A stretch of DNA of 64,000 nucleotides from Eulemur rufifrons (GCF_041146395.1 NC_090989.1:279092343-279156342), one strand, 5' to 3'. Numbered from the stretch's first letter, positions 12,589 to 64,000 are shown. Notes: generated from the sequence alone by a model not told the origin. Numbers and translations: made by a program.

Positions 12589-12824
12589 GAGTGAGCTATG
12601 ACGATGCCGCTGTACTCCCGCCAGGGCAACAGAACCAGACCCTGTCTCTAAATAAACAAATAAATAGCTCACTGCAGCCTCCTGGGCTCAAGTGATCCTT
12701 CCGCCTCAGCCTCCTGAGTAGCTGGGACTACAGGCGTGCACTAATTGTTTAAAAAATATTTTTTAGAGACAGGGTCTCACTATGTTGTCCAGGCTGGTCT
12801 CAAACTCCTGACCTCAAGCTATGG
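12589..12824. repeat. Two Alu fragments in opposite directions
   Basis: 12589-12664 is the plus end of a right monomer ('gtgagctatgacgatgcc', 'gaccctgtctctaaataaac'). 12665-12824 is a minus-oriented half Alu ('agctcactgcagcctcctgg' to 'gtctcaaactcctgacctc'). Confidence 0.75.
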
Positions 12825-13419
12825 GAGGCTCATTTTTAAGTCCTAATTGCCCTCTCAAAAAACAAATTCCATTAACACTTCAATAGCCAGAATCAGGGCA
12901 AGAAGTAGGAGAGGCTGCCCCACTGAGGATGTGGAATTCTCTGTAAGGCAAGTTTTCTTTTTCTCCAATTACAGAAAAATGTTTCCTGGTGGGTCACTGG
13001 ATATAAATAGATATTTGGAGGTGGCGGAGTCCTTGTCTATATCAGAGGGTCAGAATCCTGCACCTCCCTTCTGAATGCTAGGCTTCTGCACAAACCTTCT
13101 GCACAAACCAATGAGCTTGAACCTACCCGGTCACGACAGAACTCTGGGTGGATGTGGGGAAGGGGCAGCTGGAACCCTCCTGTCCAGGGTCTCTGGGGGG
13201 CGGTAGCTTTTGGAGACTCGTCCTCATCAAGGCCCCCTTGAAAACCCCAGAGGGCAGACACTGGGACAGAGTTCCTGTCAATTCCCATCCTGCCAAGGCA
13301 GAGACTGAAGGTCAGATAGGATCAGAGATGGAAAGTGACTTGCCCTGGGTCACATAGCACATTGACAGCAGAGAGGGCCAGGGTGGCCAGACAGGTGGTT
13401 GGTGAGGAGCAAGGGCAGA

Positions 13420-13600
13420 CGTCAAGAGTCAGCAAATCTGGGTTTGAGTCTTGATTCTGCCCCTTGTGTCACCTGAGTGAGTTGACTAACCTCTCTAAGC
13501 CTCCATTTCTCCGCCTGTAAAATGGGGATAATCTCTAATGCACACAATTTACATGAGATTGCAGATGCCAAACACAGGGATAAGTGCTTCATAAGTATTA
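13420..13600 (+). repeat. MIR
   Basis: 'tctgggtttgagtcttgattc', 'gactaacctctctaagcc' and 'cgcctgtaaaatggggataa' in order; one of the better kept MIRs here. Confidence 0.75.
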
Positions 13601-14689
13601 ACAATAAACAACTCACCTCAAAAAGGAAAAAAAACAAACATACGGGTAGGGTGTTTTAGGCAAAGCTTGGAGGCGAGAGAGGCCAAGGCCAACTCCCAAG
13701 TCCTTGCCAGCTGGCAGAGGTGGAGGAGACGGAGGTGGGCAGGGACCAGTCACAGTGGTCTTGTGGGCTTTGGTGATGCTGAGGGCATGGTGGGCAGATG
13801 AAGGGGAGTGACGCAGGGAGACCTGAGCCTAGAAGACCATCAACACAGTGTCTTCACTGACCTGCTGTGTCACTCCAAGCTGTTTCTGTCCCTCTCTGGG
13901 CCTCAGCCTCCAGCCTGTACAGTGGATTCCCTCTAATGAGGGACCCCCAGATGGGGGTTTGCAAATATGTATATTCCTTTGTGAATTTCCTTCTTTAGTG
14001 CCCCTCTCACCCCTTGGACTGGGCAATCTGCGAGCAGCATCTTGTCTTCTGCTCCCCACGGGGTCCCCAGCATCCAGCCCAGGGTCTGGCACAGAGACAA
14101 GTTCTCACCCAATGAACGGGTGAATGAATGTCATGTTTTCCCTTTGGGAGGCGGGAGTAAGGCAGAATTCGTCAGCCTCCTTCTGCCCAGCCTCTCGCTC
14201 GCCCTCCATGCACGCCTGCAGCTCTGCCTCGCGCGGCTGGACACTGGCCCTCGCTCTCTCTCCTCCCCAGACAATACCTCTGTTTCTATGGTTCTTCCTG
14301 GAGAGCGGGAACAGAACACTTGAACACTTGCGTGGCGTCACCACGAGGCCAATGGCAGTCCCTTTCCAGGTGTGTGATGAAGGTGTCCTTGATCTTCTCC
14401 TTTCCTGTACTGCCTTCTGCAAATATCGGTGGCTTTTCAAATAGAAAACAGTTGTACAAAGGAGGTGAGTGGGCTGTAAAGGAAACACCAATGGCTTTTA
14501 AACAGAAGAAAGAGTGCGCAGCCTCCTTCATGCTGAGACAACTGCAAATGACAACTACCCCGAGAATCTCTGCCCATCCGCCTGGCAAGGGGCAAAGCTG
14601 CCGACAGCCTGTGTGGGTGAGGAAGTGAGGAGAGAGGAAGGCAGGCTCCCGCCTCGCCGGAGGAGGGAAACCGTTACTGCCTCCCTGAA

Positions 14690-14800
14690 GGACAGTGTGG
14701 CAATATGTAAGAAAATGGCAAATGCAAATCTCTTTGACCCAGAAATTGCACTTTTGGAATTTACCCATCCAATATGCTCGCACATGGGAGAAATGACAAG
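14690..14800 (+). repeat. LINE1-like 3' fragment
   Basis: 'tctttgacccagaaattgc' and 'tttacccatcc' match the wording of old L1M elements. Similar text occurs at about 7545-7600 and 36990-37040. Confidence 0.5.
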
Positions 14801-14938
14801 GGTGAAATGGTACTCATCGCCGCACTGCTGCCACAGCGCCATAGCGACATAGCGGAAACGGCCGATGGGTCCATCCGCAGGAAACCGGCCTAATGCCCAG
14901 CAGTACTTCACACCAGGCAGTACTGCTGCTCTACTCTA

Positions 14939-15282
<344 letters not shown>

Positions 15283-15830
15283 CACCAACCCCCCCCTAAA
15301 AAAACTCCCAAATTAGCCAGTGGGATGGCTCTTACATGCCGACACAGTCCAGAATCGGGCCCTGAATATACAGGCATGTGGAAAGTGGAACACAGACTCC
15401 ATTATAGCCTGCTGCTATCTGTGAGTATAAAAGAGAACTTAATATACATTTGTATTCGATTGTAAATACATAAAATATCTCTAGAAAGATCACAGGAAAC
15501 TGGTAACATTAATTGCTTTGGGGGAGGGAAATTAGGGTGCTGGGCCCTGGGCCTCCAGGGAGTGAGAATTTTTGCTGTACATCTTTTCCCGCTGTTCACT
15601 ATTTGGATGATACGATATATTATCCATCCAGAGAAGGTGAGAATTTAAAGACAGGAAGAAAGGAAAAGTTTTAATGAGGAAAAGAAGAGACATCTATTCC
15701 ATTCCACCTCTCCCCCTTAAATTTGACACTTACAGACTTCCCAGCGTCACTATAAAAACTATCCTTGGAGACAATGGGGTAAACAGAGGTGTAGGGGACA
15801 GGTGACCCCTACAAGTCCCAGCCACCACTT

Positions 15831-16188
<358 letters not shown>

Positions 16189-16599
16189 CCACCACTTACA
16201 TTAACTTCCTGCACAACTAGTATGATACCAGGCGGCATCCTTGGGATCTTCAGGGCTGCGTCCTGCCCTCCATGTCTGTCAATCTGATTCCGTTCCTATC
16301 TGGACCTGAGGTCTATAAGCTCTATGAGTCAGCTTGTCAGGACTGTCAATTTACCTCACCCCAGAGAAGGCCTATGCCAGGCCAGAGGGGAAAATTGATC
16401 TGTTTGCTCTGGGCAAAGGGAAAGGAAATCGGTTACGCTGAAGAGGGAGTCTGTCCCCTGGGATCTCAATCTTGCAGGAATGGCCTAGCGCTCCAATGCC
16501 ACCTCTTACAGAGGAATCCACCGAGGCCACCCACAGTCGATCTAGGGAAAATACTTGCCCTACAGAGGACAGAAGTGAGGGGTAATATCTGTGTTACAC

Positions 16600-17000
16600 A
16601 AAGTGCTTTTATAATTGACAAGAAGGGGATGAACAGACATTAGAAAAATGGGCCAAAGATGAGGGAGGCAGTCCACTGAAACAAATGCATGCAAAGATGT
16701 TCAAGTTCACTGCAGCCAGGGAAATGAGAGGAACAAGGAGATGGCACTCTTCCCGCCCCCGCCCGGGTCTGGGGTCCTTCTGGGAAAGGGGTGCTCTCTT
16801 CACACACAGTTGGTGGGATGCAGAGGTTACAACAGCATTCGGGGAAAGGGATGCAAACATGTCTGGACCCCACTCCACCGCTTCATGCAATCAGACTCAC
16901 AGAAATACAACCCTGATGTACACATATGTCCGCAGCAGCAAAACACTGGAGTCAGAGGGAACGCCCTTCAGCAGGACAGCTTGGGACATTCCCGGGAAGG
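16600..17000 (+). repeat. LINE1-like fragment
   Basis: 'attagaaaaatgggccaaag', 'aaatgcatgcaaagatgttc' and 'gttggtgggatgcag' resemble the 3' coding end of old L1M elements. Degenerate; ends approximate. Confidence 0.45.
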
Positions 17001-17064
17001 CCACACAGCTGGCACAGATACTGAATTAGCAGCGTCCCTCGGAGGAAAGGAGGGTGGCACAGGG

Positions 17065-17235
17065 GCTAGGAATAAGGACTCTGGGGCCAGAGTTCAAATC
17101 TTGATTTTGCGACTTGAGCATGTGCTTTGAGTCCTTTGTGCCTCAGTTTCTTCTCTTGTGAAACAAGGCTAATAATACTAGCACCTTTTTCATAGGGTTG
17201 TGATGAGGACTAAACGAGCAACTGTGTCAAAAGTA
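17065..17235 (+). repeat. MIR
   Basis: 'gactctggggccagagttc', 'tgcctcagtttcttctcttg' and 'gggttgtgatgagg' are in MIR order. Confidence 0.75.
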
Positions 17236-17453
17236 TGAATCCAGGGAGGTGGTAGTTTGCTAATTAAGTGTCTTAGAAGGATCCCTATAAGCTTATTTTT
17301 GAGTAAGAATGTTAAGATGCAGAAAATATCCCATACCTGTATTTCTCAGGAGGAAAAAAAGCCAAAAAAGAAAGCACAAAATATTGTTACCTACATCAAC
17401 AAGACCCTATGGGTGTCTAGGTGTGTCTGCAATTTCATGAGCATAGAAAACTA

Positions 17454-17939
<486 letters not shown>

Positions 17940-18424
17940 TTAAACTATATACATGCATATGGCTAGAGAAAGTTTCAATTACCAAAAAAGAAGGAAACCA
18001 AAAGAGGAAAGAACTGTGTCTCTCCCACCAGGCCGGGGGCGGGCGCCCCAGCAGTGTGGAGAGCAGAAGTCCAGCCAATAACGGAATCTTCCCAAAACAT
18101 CACTCGCTTATTTTGAAGTCAAACAATCTGTGATAAATATTTACTGCCAGTGCAGGGAAGAGGGAGGGAGGACAGAGGTGCTGACTTCAGTCATTCTCAG
18201 GATTGCCTTTTATCCAGGGATTTTCCCCAGTGAGCTGTTTGCAGCTGTCAGGGCCAAGAAGGTAATAGACGGGGAAAAGTTCCGAAAATTCCAGAACAAA
18301 TGGGCGTTCTCCTCGCCCAGTAGGTGGGAAAGATTACTCCCCCAGCCCCCAGCCCCCATCCTGATCAATGGCCCTCAGATCCATTCTCCACACTGCAGCA
18401 GCCGCAGGAGTTTCCGAGGTCCAG

Positions 18425-18690
18425 ATCCGGCCATGTCATCCCTCCCTGAAACCATTTATTGTCACCCAAATTTAATCCAAATTCCTTATGTGATTACACG
18501 GTCCTGCCGGATCTGGCATCCTGGCACTGCGGAGCAACTAAACCCAACCATGTGGCCGTGCAGTTCCCTCGGTTGCCCGGTCCCGGACACCTCTCCCCGC
18601 ACCGCCACCTTGCAGACGCCCCCACCCCGCAGGCCTCAGCCGGTGTTTTTTCCAGGAAGCCTTCCCAGGCTCCTCGGGCTCTGTTAGGGG
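18425..18690 (+). repeat. LINE2 3' fragment beside the FPGS CpG island
   Basis: 'gatccggccatgtcatccc', 'acacggtcctgccggatctgg' and 'ccaggaagccttcccaggc' follow L2 consensus wording. It lies about 0.5 kb before FPGS. Confidence 0.55.
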
Positions 18691-19175
18691 CCCCAGGAGT
18701 GTAGGCGTCTGGGCTTTGGCCGTCAGATTCGTGCGAGCAGAGGCCAAACCCTCGCTGTTGCAGTCTCCGCGTTGACTTGGAACTTTTCTGGGCCGGGATA
18801 AGGTGACCTGCGCCAGGAGTCCGCCGGCTCTGTCATTCTACCCCTGCTCGGAGCCGGTTTGGCCTGAAGCGGAGGCTGAGGGCTGCCGGCTGGGACTGGC
18901 TATTTCGGGTCGTGCGGGCGGGTCCTCGGTCCTCGGGAGGGTGGTGACGACAGGAGTGGGTATCCAGGGGAGCGTGCCCCGCACAAATGTGGCCCCGGGG
19001 CCTGCCCCGCACAAGGATGGCGCGCGCGGCGCGGGGCGCGCAGTGGAGCAGGACGGCGTCCAGGGCGCAGCCGGTTGGCGGAGCGCGGGGGGCGCGTCGG
19101 GGCGGAGCGAGGGGGGCGGGCTGGGGCGAGCCGGGACCCGCCCCGGCTGAGCGCGCTGCCGTCCGCGCCGGGACT

Positions 19176-27627
<8,452 letters not shown>

Positions 27628-28105
27628 CCAAGGCCAAGGGGTTGGATTGGGAGCTTCCCACACCTGCCCTGCATTCTCTCCATGAACTCACGTCCTAGGT
27701 GCCTTTTGTTTTCTGATTCTGTCTAGACTGGCCCGGGGCCCCAGGCTCTGGGTGGCAGAATAGAGGGCTGGTGGGTGGGAGGCTGGGAGAGAATGTCCTC
27801 TGTCTTTGAGGCTCTGTGCCTTGGCTTCTCCTTCCTCCTGGCTGAGACAGCGGGGGACTTCCCAAGTCTCCCTCTGCCAGAGGAGACCTGGCCGCCCTGC
27901 CGCCTCCCCTCCCGCCCTGCTGCCTCCTGGCTCGGGCCCAGCTTATTGTGTGAGCTGCCTGGCCAGGCCCAGGGTCCTGCCGGGTGCCAGGCGATAGATT
28001 CCTCCTCCCAGTGCCTTCCGGGAAAGGTGATGGCCCCTGCTTGGGGCACCCTAGGGACAGTGGGTGGCTGGAATGGATTAAAGCTTTACACTTTTTTAAA
28101 AAAAA
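27628..28105 (+). other. FPGS: FPGS 3' UTR
   Basis: From TAG to the predicted cleavage site past ATTAAA. GC-rich, no coding continuation. Confidence 0.7.
28077..28082 (+). terminator. FPGS: FPGS polyadenylation signal
   Basis: ATTAAA followed by a T/A-rich stretch and 'ggtgaaaccgttgactcttg'. No AATAAA lies between the stop codon and here. Confidence 0.65.
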
Positions 28106-28714
28106 TGGTGAAACCGTTGACTCTTGACCTGTGGCTCCTTCAGTAAACAGTGGGGAGATGGGCCGCAGCTGCTAAAGGAACTGGATTGTGTAGAGGGAGC
28201 CTGGGCTGTGACAAGTCCCTTCGTCAGAGCCTCAGGTGGCCTGTCTGGGACGTGAGAAGACGGGACTGATGTCTGTTGTTGGCATGCGGGGCACTGCTTG
28301 GCAGAGCTCCTTGCAGAGACCGTGTGATGGAGAATCCTTCCTGTTTTACAGATGAGGGAACCGTGGCTGTCCTCAAGAAGCCATGGGACCTGCCCATAGT
28401 CATACAGCCAATGAGTGGCAGGTCCAGGATTTGAACTCCGAGCTATCCGGAAGCCCAGGGCGGGAGTGTGGAGGAGGTCTCCTAGCCTTTGGTTCCTCAC
28501 GGCCTGAGTCCAGGGGCGTGCTGCCCAGCACACAGGTAGCAGAGGGGGTTGGTTTAACCCAAACCTGCCGTGCCCTGGCCACCTGCTGCTGTTCAGGAGG
28601 CCACACCCGCCACCAGGCCAGCCCAGTGGGTGCCAAGGACAAGAGCAGCCCTGTCCTGTGCCCTCACCCTGCCCCTGTTTTAGACGTTCCTCCCCTTGTC
28701 CCAGCCCAGCCCAG
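28106..28714. other. Gap between convergent FPGS and ENG 3' ends
   Basis: About 600 bases. Contains a minus-oriented MIR at about 28325-28440 ('gttttacagatgaggga', 'aggatttgaactccgagc') and nothing gene-like. Confidence 0.6.
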
Positions 28715-29346
28715 CGCTGGTTTTGTGGTCTGATTTATTGGTGGGGGATATGCAGGGGTGGGCCCAGACAAGCAGCCCAGCCGTTCCCCACCTGCTGCCT
28801 GCCTGAATGGCGGGGGGGGGGGTCTCCGTGTGGCTCTCCCACCCGCACTGTTCTTGTCACCCCTGGGCTCCCAGGCTGGGTCCCCCCGAGGCTACTGTCT
28901 CCCACAGCACAGTTGTGCCAGTCCAGGTGTGGGGGCCGCTGGGACAGATCCAGGTGGCTCTGGGCTGGGCCCTCTTCTGTTCCCATGGGGGAGGCGCTGT
29001 CGGGCTGGGCTGGGCCCTGAGTTCTCTCCCGCCCAGCCTAGTTCACCAGTGCCACATCCAGGTTCAGTGACAGGGACTTGGGCTTCTCCAACAACATGGA
29101 AAGTGGCTTCTCTCCATGGTCCTGGGCAGCCATATCCCAGAGCCACTGGGTTGAAGGTTCTGTGGGGTGGGGTAGGGGGCCCCCACTGGCAGCAGGCCTC
29201 TGAGAGGGAGGCCGGAAGGGTGGGCGCAGACAGCTTGCTCCCTCCTTGGCGTGGAGGACTCAGCTTCCGGGGTGAGTTCATGGCCAGTGGCTCCCAGCCG
29301 GCGGCTGCTCAGTCTGTTCTGCTGGGTGAGGGCTGGCCGGCCGGCG
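28715..29346 (-). other. ENG: ENG 3' UTR
   Basis: From the ENG stop to the predicted poly(A) site, about 630 bases, GC-rich. The far end is placed from the single AATAAA on this strand and is approximate. Confidence 0.65.
28734..28739 (-). terminator. ENG: ENG polyadenylation signal
   Basis: TTTATT on the plus strand, AATAAA on the minus strand, the only such hexamer between the ENG stop and the FPGS end. Confidence 0.7.
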
Positions 29347-59263
<29,917 letters not shown>

Positions 59264-59680
59264 GCTGTCCACCCAGGAGCCTGATCGCTGGGCCTTATCC
59301 GGTGTCCAGGGGCAGGGCTGCGGGCGGGCGCCGGGGCCGGCGTGGGCTCGCACGGGGACCCGAGGGGAGCAGGCGGCCGGAGCGACGGCGTCCCTGCTCC
59401 AGCCTTCTGGGGTGGCGGCTGAGGGGTCAGGAGAAGTGGGCACAGGGACGCAGGGCCGGGCCGGGGTCGCTGGCTGCTGGATGGGCGGGGAGGGGCGCTG
59501 GGCTCCCGTGGACGGCAGTGGTGGCAGCAGTCCTGGCCCAGGGACGCCGATGGAGGCTGGGGTATTACTGGCGGCAGCAGGGAGCTCCCGGCTCATCCAG
59601 CCCGGCCCAGGGAGGCAGGAAATGCGCTTCCTTAGAGAAGGGGCCGGGCCAGGCCGCCTGCCAGGCGGTAGAGGAAGTGC
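59264..59680 (-). promoter_or_regulatory. ENG: ENG 5' UTR and TATA-less promoter
   Basis: GC-rich region before the ATG with ETS cores (AAGGAAGCGC and ATTTCCTGCC on the minus strand, about 59613-59635; CACTTCCTC near 59672-59680) and no TATA box. The human ENG promoter is likewise TATA-less and ETS/Sp1-driven. The transcription start, near 59650-59680, is estimated from the length I recall for human mRNA. Confidence 0.7.
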
Positions 59681-62600
59681 CACGGGCTTTGTCGCTGGGT
59701 GGGGGGCCCTGGGATGGGGGGAGGCAGTGGGGTGGGAGGGCCCAGGCTCCAGCCTTGTCTCCCCACGCACCCCACCCTCCCACCCCACCCTCTCCAAGAC
59801 CGGGGGTGGGGGTGCATCTGGCAGCCCCATGATGAAAACAGTCACCCTAGCAGCCCACCAAGGGGACATTTCCAGGGCCAGGCCCTGGCTATAGCAGCTC
59901 ATGTGGAGCTCACGACTCCATGAACTCAGTGATCCCATTTTGCAGATGAGGAAACAGAGACCTGATGCGGTGAGATAGATAATTGGTCCAAGAAGATGGC
60001 AGAGTTGTGAGACGGGCGGGCGGGCGGCACAGCTGGCTCACAGCCGCCACCAGGCTGCTGCTCCCTTGTTTATAGGCAGGAACACTCCCAATCTGGCACA
60101 GCAAGGCAGCTGGGGCTGGGGTCTTGGGCCCAGAGGGGGCAGAGGACCTGCCCAGGGCCACACACTTTGTGTCTGCTCTCTTCATGGGTGGAAAATCCTT
60201 CAGGGACAAAAGACAGCCCCAAATGAAAGGGAGACAGACTTTAATGGCATTTCTGAAGTCAGATGGTCCTGGGCTCAAACCCCGCTCTGCTTGCTCTGAC
60301 CCACGCACCCTCGGGCAAGGCCCCTCCGCCCTCAGTCCCTCTGCCTGTAAAGTGGGCACAGCAGGCCTTCCTGGCCAGGCTGGGAGGTTTCTAAGGATCG
60401 GGTACTATGAGCCCTGGGCCTGGCACACAGGAGACACTCCCCCATCAGTGCTCCCTGAGCCTGGGTGACAATCCCCAAACCGTCCCGTGTTCATTCTGCA
60501 AACAGTAGGCACCTACTCTCCGTGCCCATCATGGTGCTAGTCGCAGGTAGCACCTAGGGCCAGGCCAAGGGGGCACAGAGAAGGCAGGCTGAGGAGGGGC
60601 TAGCGTTTAGGGGCTGGCCTTGGAAAGACTGGGTGAGTTGGTGAGGGAGACACGGGGTGAGGAGGGCATGCCAGGCAGGGGACTGGCCTAGGCAAAGGCA
60701 CAGAAGCAGGAAGTGGCCGACGACTGTGGGACAGCAGGGGTGTGGTAGGACAGGAAGCCTGGAGAGGCAGACTCTGGCCCTGCTCTGGGAGGGCCTTGAA
60801 TGCCAGGACTTTATCCTGAGGTCCACTGGGAGTCATGGAGGGTTCTTGAGCGGAAGGATGCTGACAGAGCTGGGCTTTGTGAAGACAAATCTTCGTGTGT
60901 GCTGGCAGGGCCTATGATGAGATGGAGCTGGGGGTCCTTCTCTTTATACCTGCTCTGGATCACAGGTGGGGAAATCGAGGCCCAGGGCAGAAGGAGAAGG
61001 CTGGAACCCTGGGTGCCTCTGGAGGGAGGGTGTTGGTCGGGGTCTGAGGCCTGGCCCCCGGATGCCTCCCAGCCCTGTTGGCCTGCTCCAGTGACCAGAG
61101 TAGGCCACGTGTTTGTCTCTGCAGGAGTTGACACGGGGCAGGAAGGGTGGGTGTGGCTCCTTGGGAGGGGGGTGGGGGAAGGTTCGCTGGCCCAGCCCTG
61201 TGGCCGCCCTGCCAGTTCTCAGCCAACCTTGGGCGTGAGGTCGAGGGAGACCACCCTCCCCAGTGGGCCACCCCAAGGGAGGCAGCTCCTCTGCCTTCTC
61301 CTGCAGCCTCGGAGATGGGGGTCACCCAGGCAGAGGGCAGCGCCGTGTGGGTGGGGGCTGTGAGGTGTCTCTAGGATCCATGCCCCAGGGACAGTTAATC
61401 CAGCCCCAGGGCCCGCCCTAGGCGTTCACCTTATCAGCTCTGAATCCTCACAGCCGCCTGGTACTACAGTTACCCCCATTTTACAGAGGAGGAGCCCGAG
61501 GTTCCCTGACATGTAGGTGACCCCAGCTGGAAAGTGGTGACCCCCAGGGCTGCCTGACCCCAAGATCGGCTCTTCCCCGGCCACCCCCTGAGCTGAATTT
61601 GGAGGCAGGACTGATGTTGCAGGGGCAGTGGGCATCTCAGTGTGGGGGGCTTACAGAGGGTGTTGGGAGCACTGGGGCAGTAACAGGGACCCCCAGGAGG
61701 CTCTTCCCAAACCTCCCTCCCTCCCCGTTCCCTCCGTGCTGCACCATCCACCCCCATCCACACTATACACAAGACCCCATGGAGTCTCTAGACAGCAGCA
61801 GAGACTCCAGATGGACACGCGGAAAAACTTACAGAAAACCTTGTGGGAGAGAGAAACCTACCCGTGGCCATGGGACCTCGTGAAGGAAGGAGGAGACTGG
61901 GACCCGCCCAGGGGTTGGGGGTGGAGAGGGGTCACCTCCAGGTCCCACAGCACCCTGAGCCTCCCACCACAGCCCAGCCTGTGCGGAGTCCGGCTGTGTG
62001 TGTCTCTCCACTCAGCTGGTAGCCCCATGAGGACAGGGACTTTCATGTCCCCAGCACAGGGCCCAGGGCCTTTTAGCCCTCGAGACACATTTATTGAAAG
62101 CATGAAGTATCTTGGAAGGTGAGGCAGGGTGGGGCTCATGGAGGCACAGGGAAACTGAGGCACAGAGAGGCAGGCCTTGCCCTTGGTCCTCAGAAGAGGC
62201 CAGTCCTAGACTGGGTCTCCTGTCCCCAGGAAGCTTGATGGTCACACAGCCTCACAGCCAGGGACAGACGCAGGGTTAGCTGTCTCCCACTGCCCCGCAG
62301 ATGCGCTCCGCGTCCTGCCGGACACACGGTCCTTCCCCACCGCAGCCCACCCCTATGCTGGGAGATCTGCTGGCTCCTTCCCCAGGGTCGCTGCGCGTTG
62401 GTGGCCTCCCTCCTCTGAAGGCCCCAGCCCTGTCGGGGACCCTCTCCACACACCCCAGTCTGGCTGTGGAATCGACTCCTGGCCCCTTCAGGCTGAGGGT
62501 GATCATGGCCCAAGCTACTGCCTGGGCGTCCGCACTGTCCCCTGTCCCGTGTGGTTTCCCAACCCCCTGGCCGCACCTGTGTAAACAGACTCTTCATCAA

Positions 62601-64000
62601 ACCCCCCTCTAATGTCCCGCCGGAGCGTGCCATCTGTTTCCTGCTGGGGCTCTGACTGACACAGACGTTTTCAGGTGCCGCCTGTCCGCACGCCAGAGAG
62701 ACGCATGGCCCGTGGCCAGGCCCCCGTGCCTGGACCCCACAGTGGGCAGATGCACACGTTCTGCGCCTTCTTCCTCCTGGCTGGCCAGGAAGGCTGGGGC
62801 TTCAGGAAGGGACGGAGCACGTCTGCCCTGGCCGTTAGCCACTGAAGGAATTGCAGGCGGCCCCCAGGGACCCACCAGGCGGCTGTCCGTCTCCAGCAGC
62901 GGCCTGGAGCCAGGGACCGCTGATAACAACAGGGCCAGACCCACGGGGCAGAGGGAAGAGAACACTGGGTTGGGCGCTGGGTACCCAGGCTCTGCCCTGC
63001 CTGGCCAGGTGGCCTCAGGCAAGACCGTCCCACTTTCTGAGCCTCAGTTTCTTCATCTGCACAATGGGAAGGCAGCCTCCTGGGCTGGAGGACTCCAGAG
63101 GGCCAGGAAAGGACTGGAATGGCTCCACCCCCCCCAGGCTTTCCTGGCCCTGTGCAGAGGCCACTCCACAGCCACCTGCAGGGGCCAAAACTGTCCTGTC
63201 CCCATGTTACAGTGGAGGAAACTGAGGCTCAGACGTGCATGACCACAGGGCTGGGGAGAGGCAGAGGATAATTCAAATCCCAGCCTGTATTTCTTTCTTT
63301 GGCTTCCAGAACATTCTGTCCTGGCTTTCCTCCCACCTCCCTGGTCACCTTATCTCTCTCCAGCCCGGTTCCTCCTTGTCCCCCAGGCTTGGTCCCTGGC
63401 CCTTCCCCTTTCTGTTTACCGTCACTCCCCGGCCAGGTTTTCTCAAAGCTTTGTGACCCTGCCGTCACGTCCCAGCACAGACCCTGGGACTCAGGCTCGA
63501 ACCAGAAGAAACATTTTGTGACCCTGACATACCCTGTGACCCAGTGCCTCCCACAGCCTCTGTCCCGCTGCATTTGCTGTCCCCACTGACCACAAGCCCC
63601 TCTGTTGCTTTTGTTACCCACGGAGGGGTCTTGGCCCGAGATACAACGCCGTAGATCGTAGCCACTCGGAGCGCGGTCTTCCCGGAGCTTGTTAGAAATG
63701 AATGCAGCCTCCCAGGCCCTGCCCAGACCTCGGGATCGGAACTGCATTTTCTCAAGCTGCTCAGGGGATTCGTGTGCACATTAATTTCAAGTGCTATTCC
63801 AGGTGACCTCGTCCAAACAGCTTTAAATACCACCGGGGTGCCGATGCCTGTAGGCCCCTGGGTGTCTGACCAGCACAGCAATCCTCACACGCCCCGAGCT
63901 GGGCTCCGTTCTCCCTCTGCAGACCCTTCCTGCCAAGGCCTCTGTCTCAGACCTTCACCTGCTCTCGTTGCACGAGCCTTGGGCCCAACCTGGACTCTTT
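59681..64000. other. ENG upstream flank
   Basis: About 4.3 kb of GC-rich sequence with MIR-like pieces (about 59900-60040 -, 60270-60460 +, 61430-61600 -, 62120-62290 -, 62980-63080 +, 63195-63290 -). Contains a CACGTG E-box at about 61108 and a CTTATCAG GATA-type site at about 61431. No supportable gene; the open frames here are overlapping and compositional. Confidence 0.55.

Noticed and set aside
62570..62670. Possible LTR end ('gagcgtgccatctgtttcctg')
   Set aside because: Wording is reminiscent of an old LTR-type repeat, but too short and degraded to assign a family.
59681..64000. AK1 gene, expected upstream of ENG in human
   Set aside because: No adenylate kinase motif (such as GGPGSGKGTQ) appears on either strand before the window ends.

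Overview
This is a 64 kb piece of mammalian nuclear DNA, most likely from a strepsirrhine primate, probably a lemur. Three conserved multi-exon genes lie in the order known from human chromosome 9q34: CDK9 (+ strand), FPGS (+ strand) and ENG (- strand). The lemur assignment rests on the young Alu copies. Besides the usual two monomers they carry a middle stretch reading like AGAAAGAAATTATATGGACAACTAAAAATATATATA, and their right monomers end in GAGGTTGCTGTGAGCTAGGCTGACGCCACGGCACTC, a type known from strepsirrhine rather than human genomes. The proteins are close to, but not identical with, the human ones.

Layout. 1-560 is upstream sequence with a MIR. 560-1740 is the CDK9 CpG island and first exon. 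CDK9 has 7 coding exons (1288/1639-5030) and encodes 372 aa (42 kDa form) or 489 aa (55 kDa form, +117 aa). 5.6-18.4 kb is intergenic and rich in Alu, MIR and old LINE pieces. The FPGS promoter lies at about 18.95-19.18 kb, followed by 15 coding exons (19176-27627) for 587 aa, the human length. FPGS and ENG converge: their predicted poly(A) ends are about 0.6 kb apart near 28.1 and 28.7 kb. ENG fills 28.7-59.7 kb on the minus strand: 15 coding exons (59263 down to 29347) for 657 aa, with very large introns 1 and 2. 59.7-64 kb is upstream flank of ENG with no gene I can support.

Every exon was placed by hand from splice sites, reading phase and similarity to the human proteins recalled from memory. 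All three reconstructed reading frames close exactly (1119, 1764 and 1974 coding bases including stops). The genes do unrelated jobs: CDK9 is the P-TEFb kinase releasing paused RNA polymerase II, FPGS polyglutamates folates, and ENG is the TGF-beta/BMP co-receptor of endothelium. They are neighbours by conserved synteny, not an operon.

I found no novel gene system. The most useful second-look items are a conserved intron-retention ending that would make short (S-)endoglin, loss of the human RGD motif and of two glycosylation sites in endoglin, an open in-frame upstream ATG before the endoglin signal peptide, miR-3960/miR-2861-like sequences inside CDK9 exon 1, candidate GATA/ETS/MEF2/FOX elements in ENG introns, a 0.5 kb CATC-type tandem array, and nested transposon relics.
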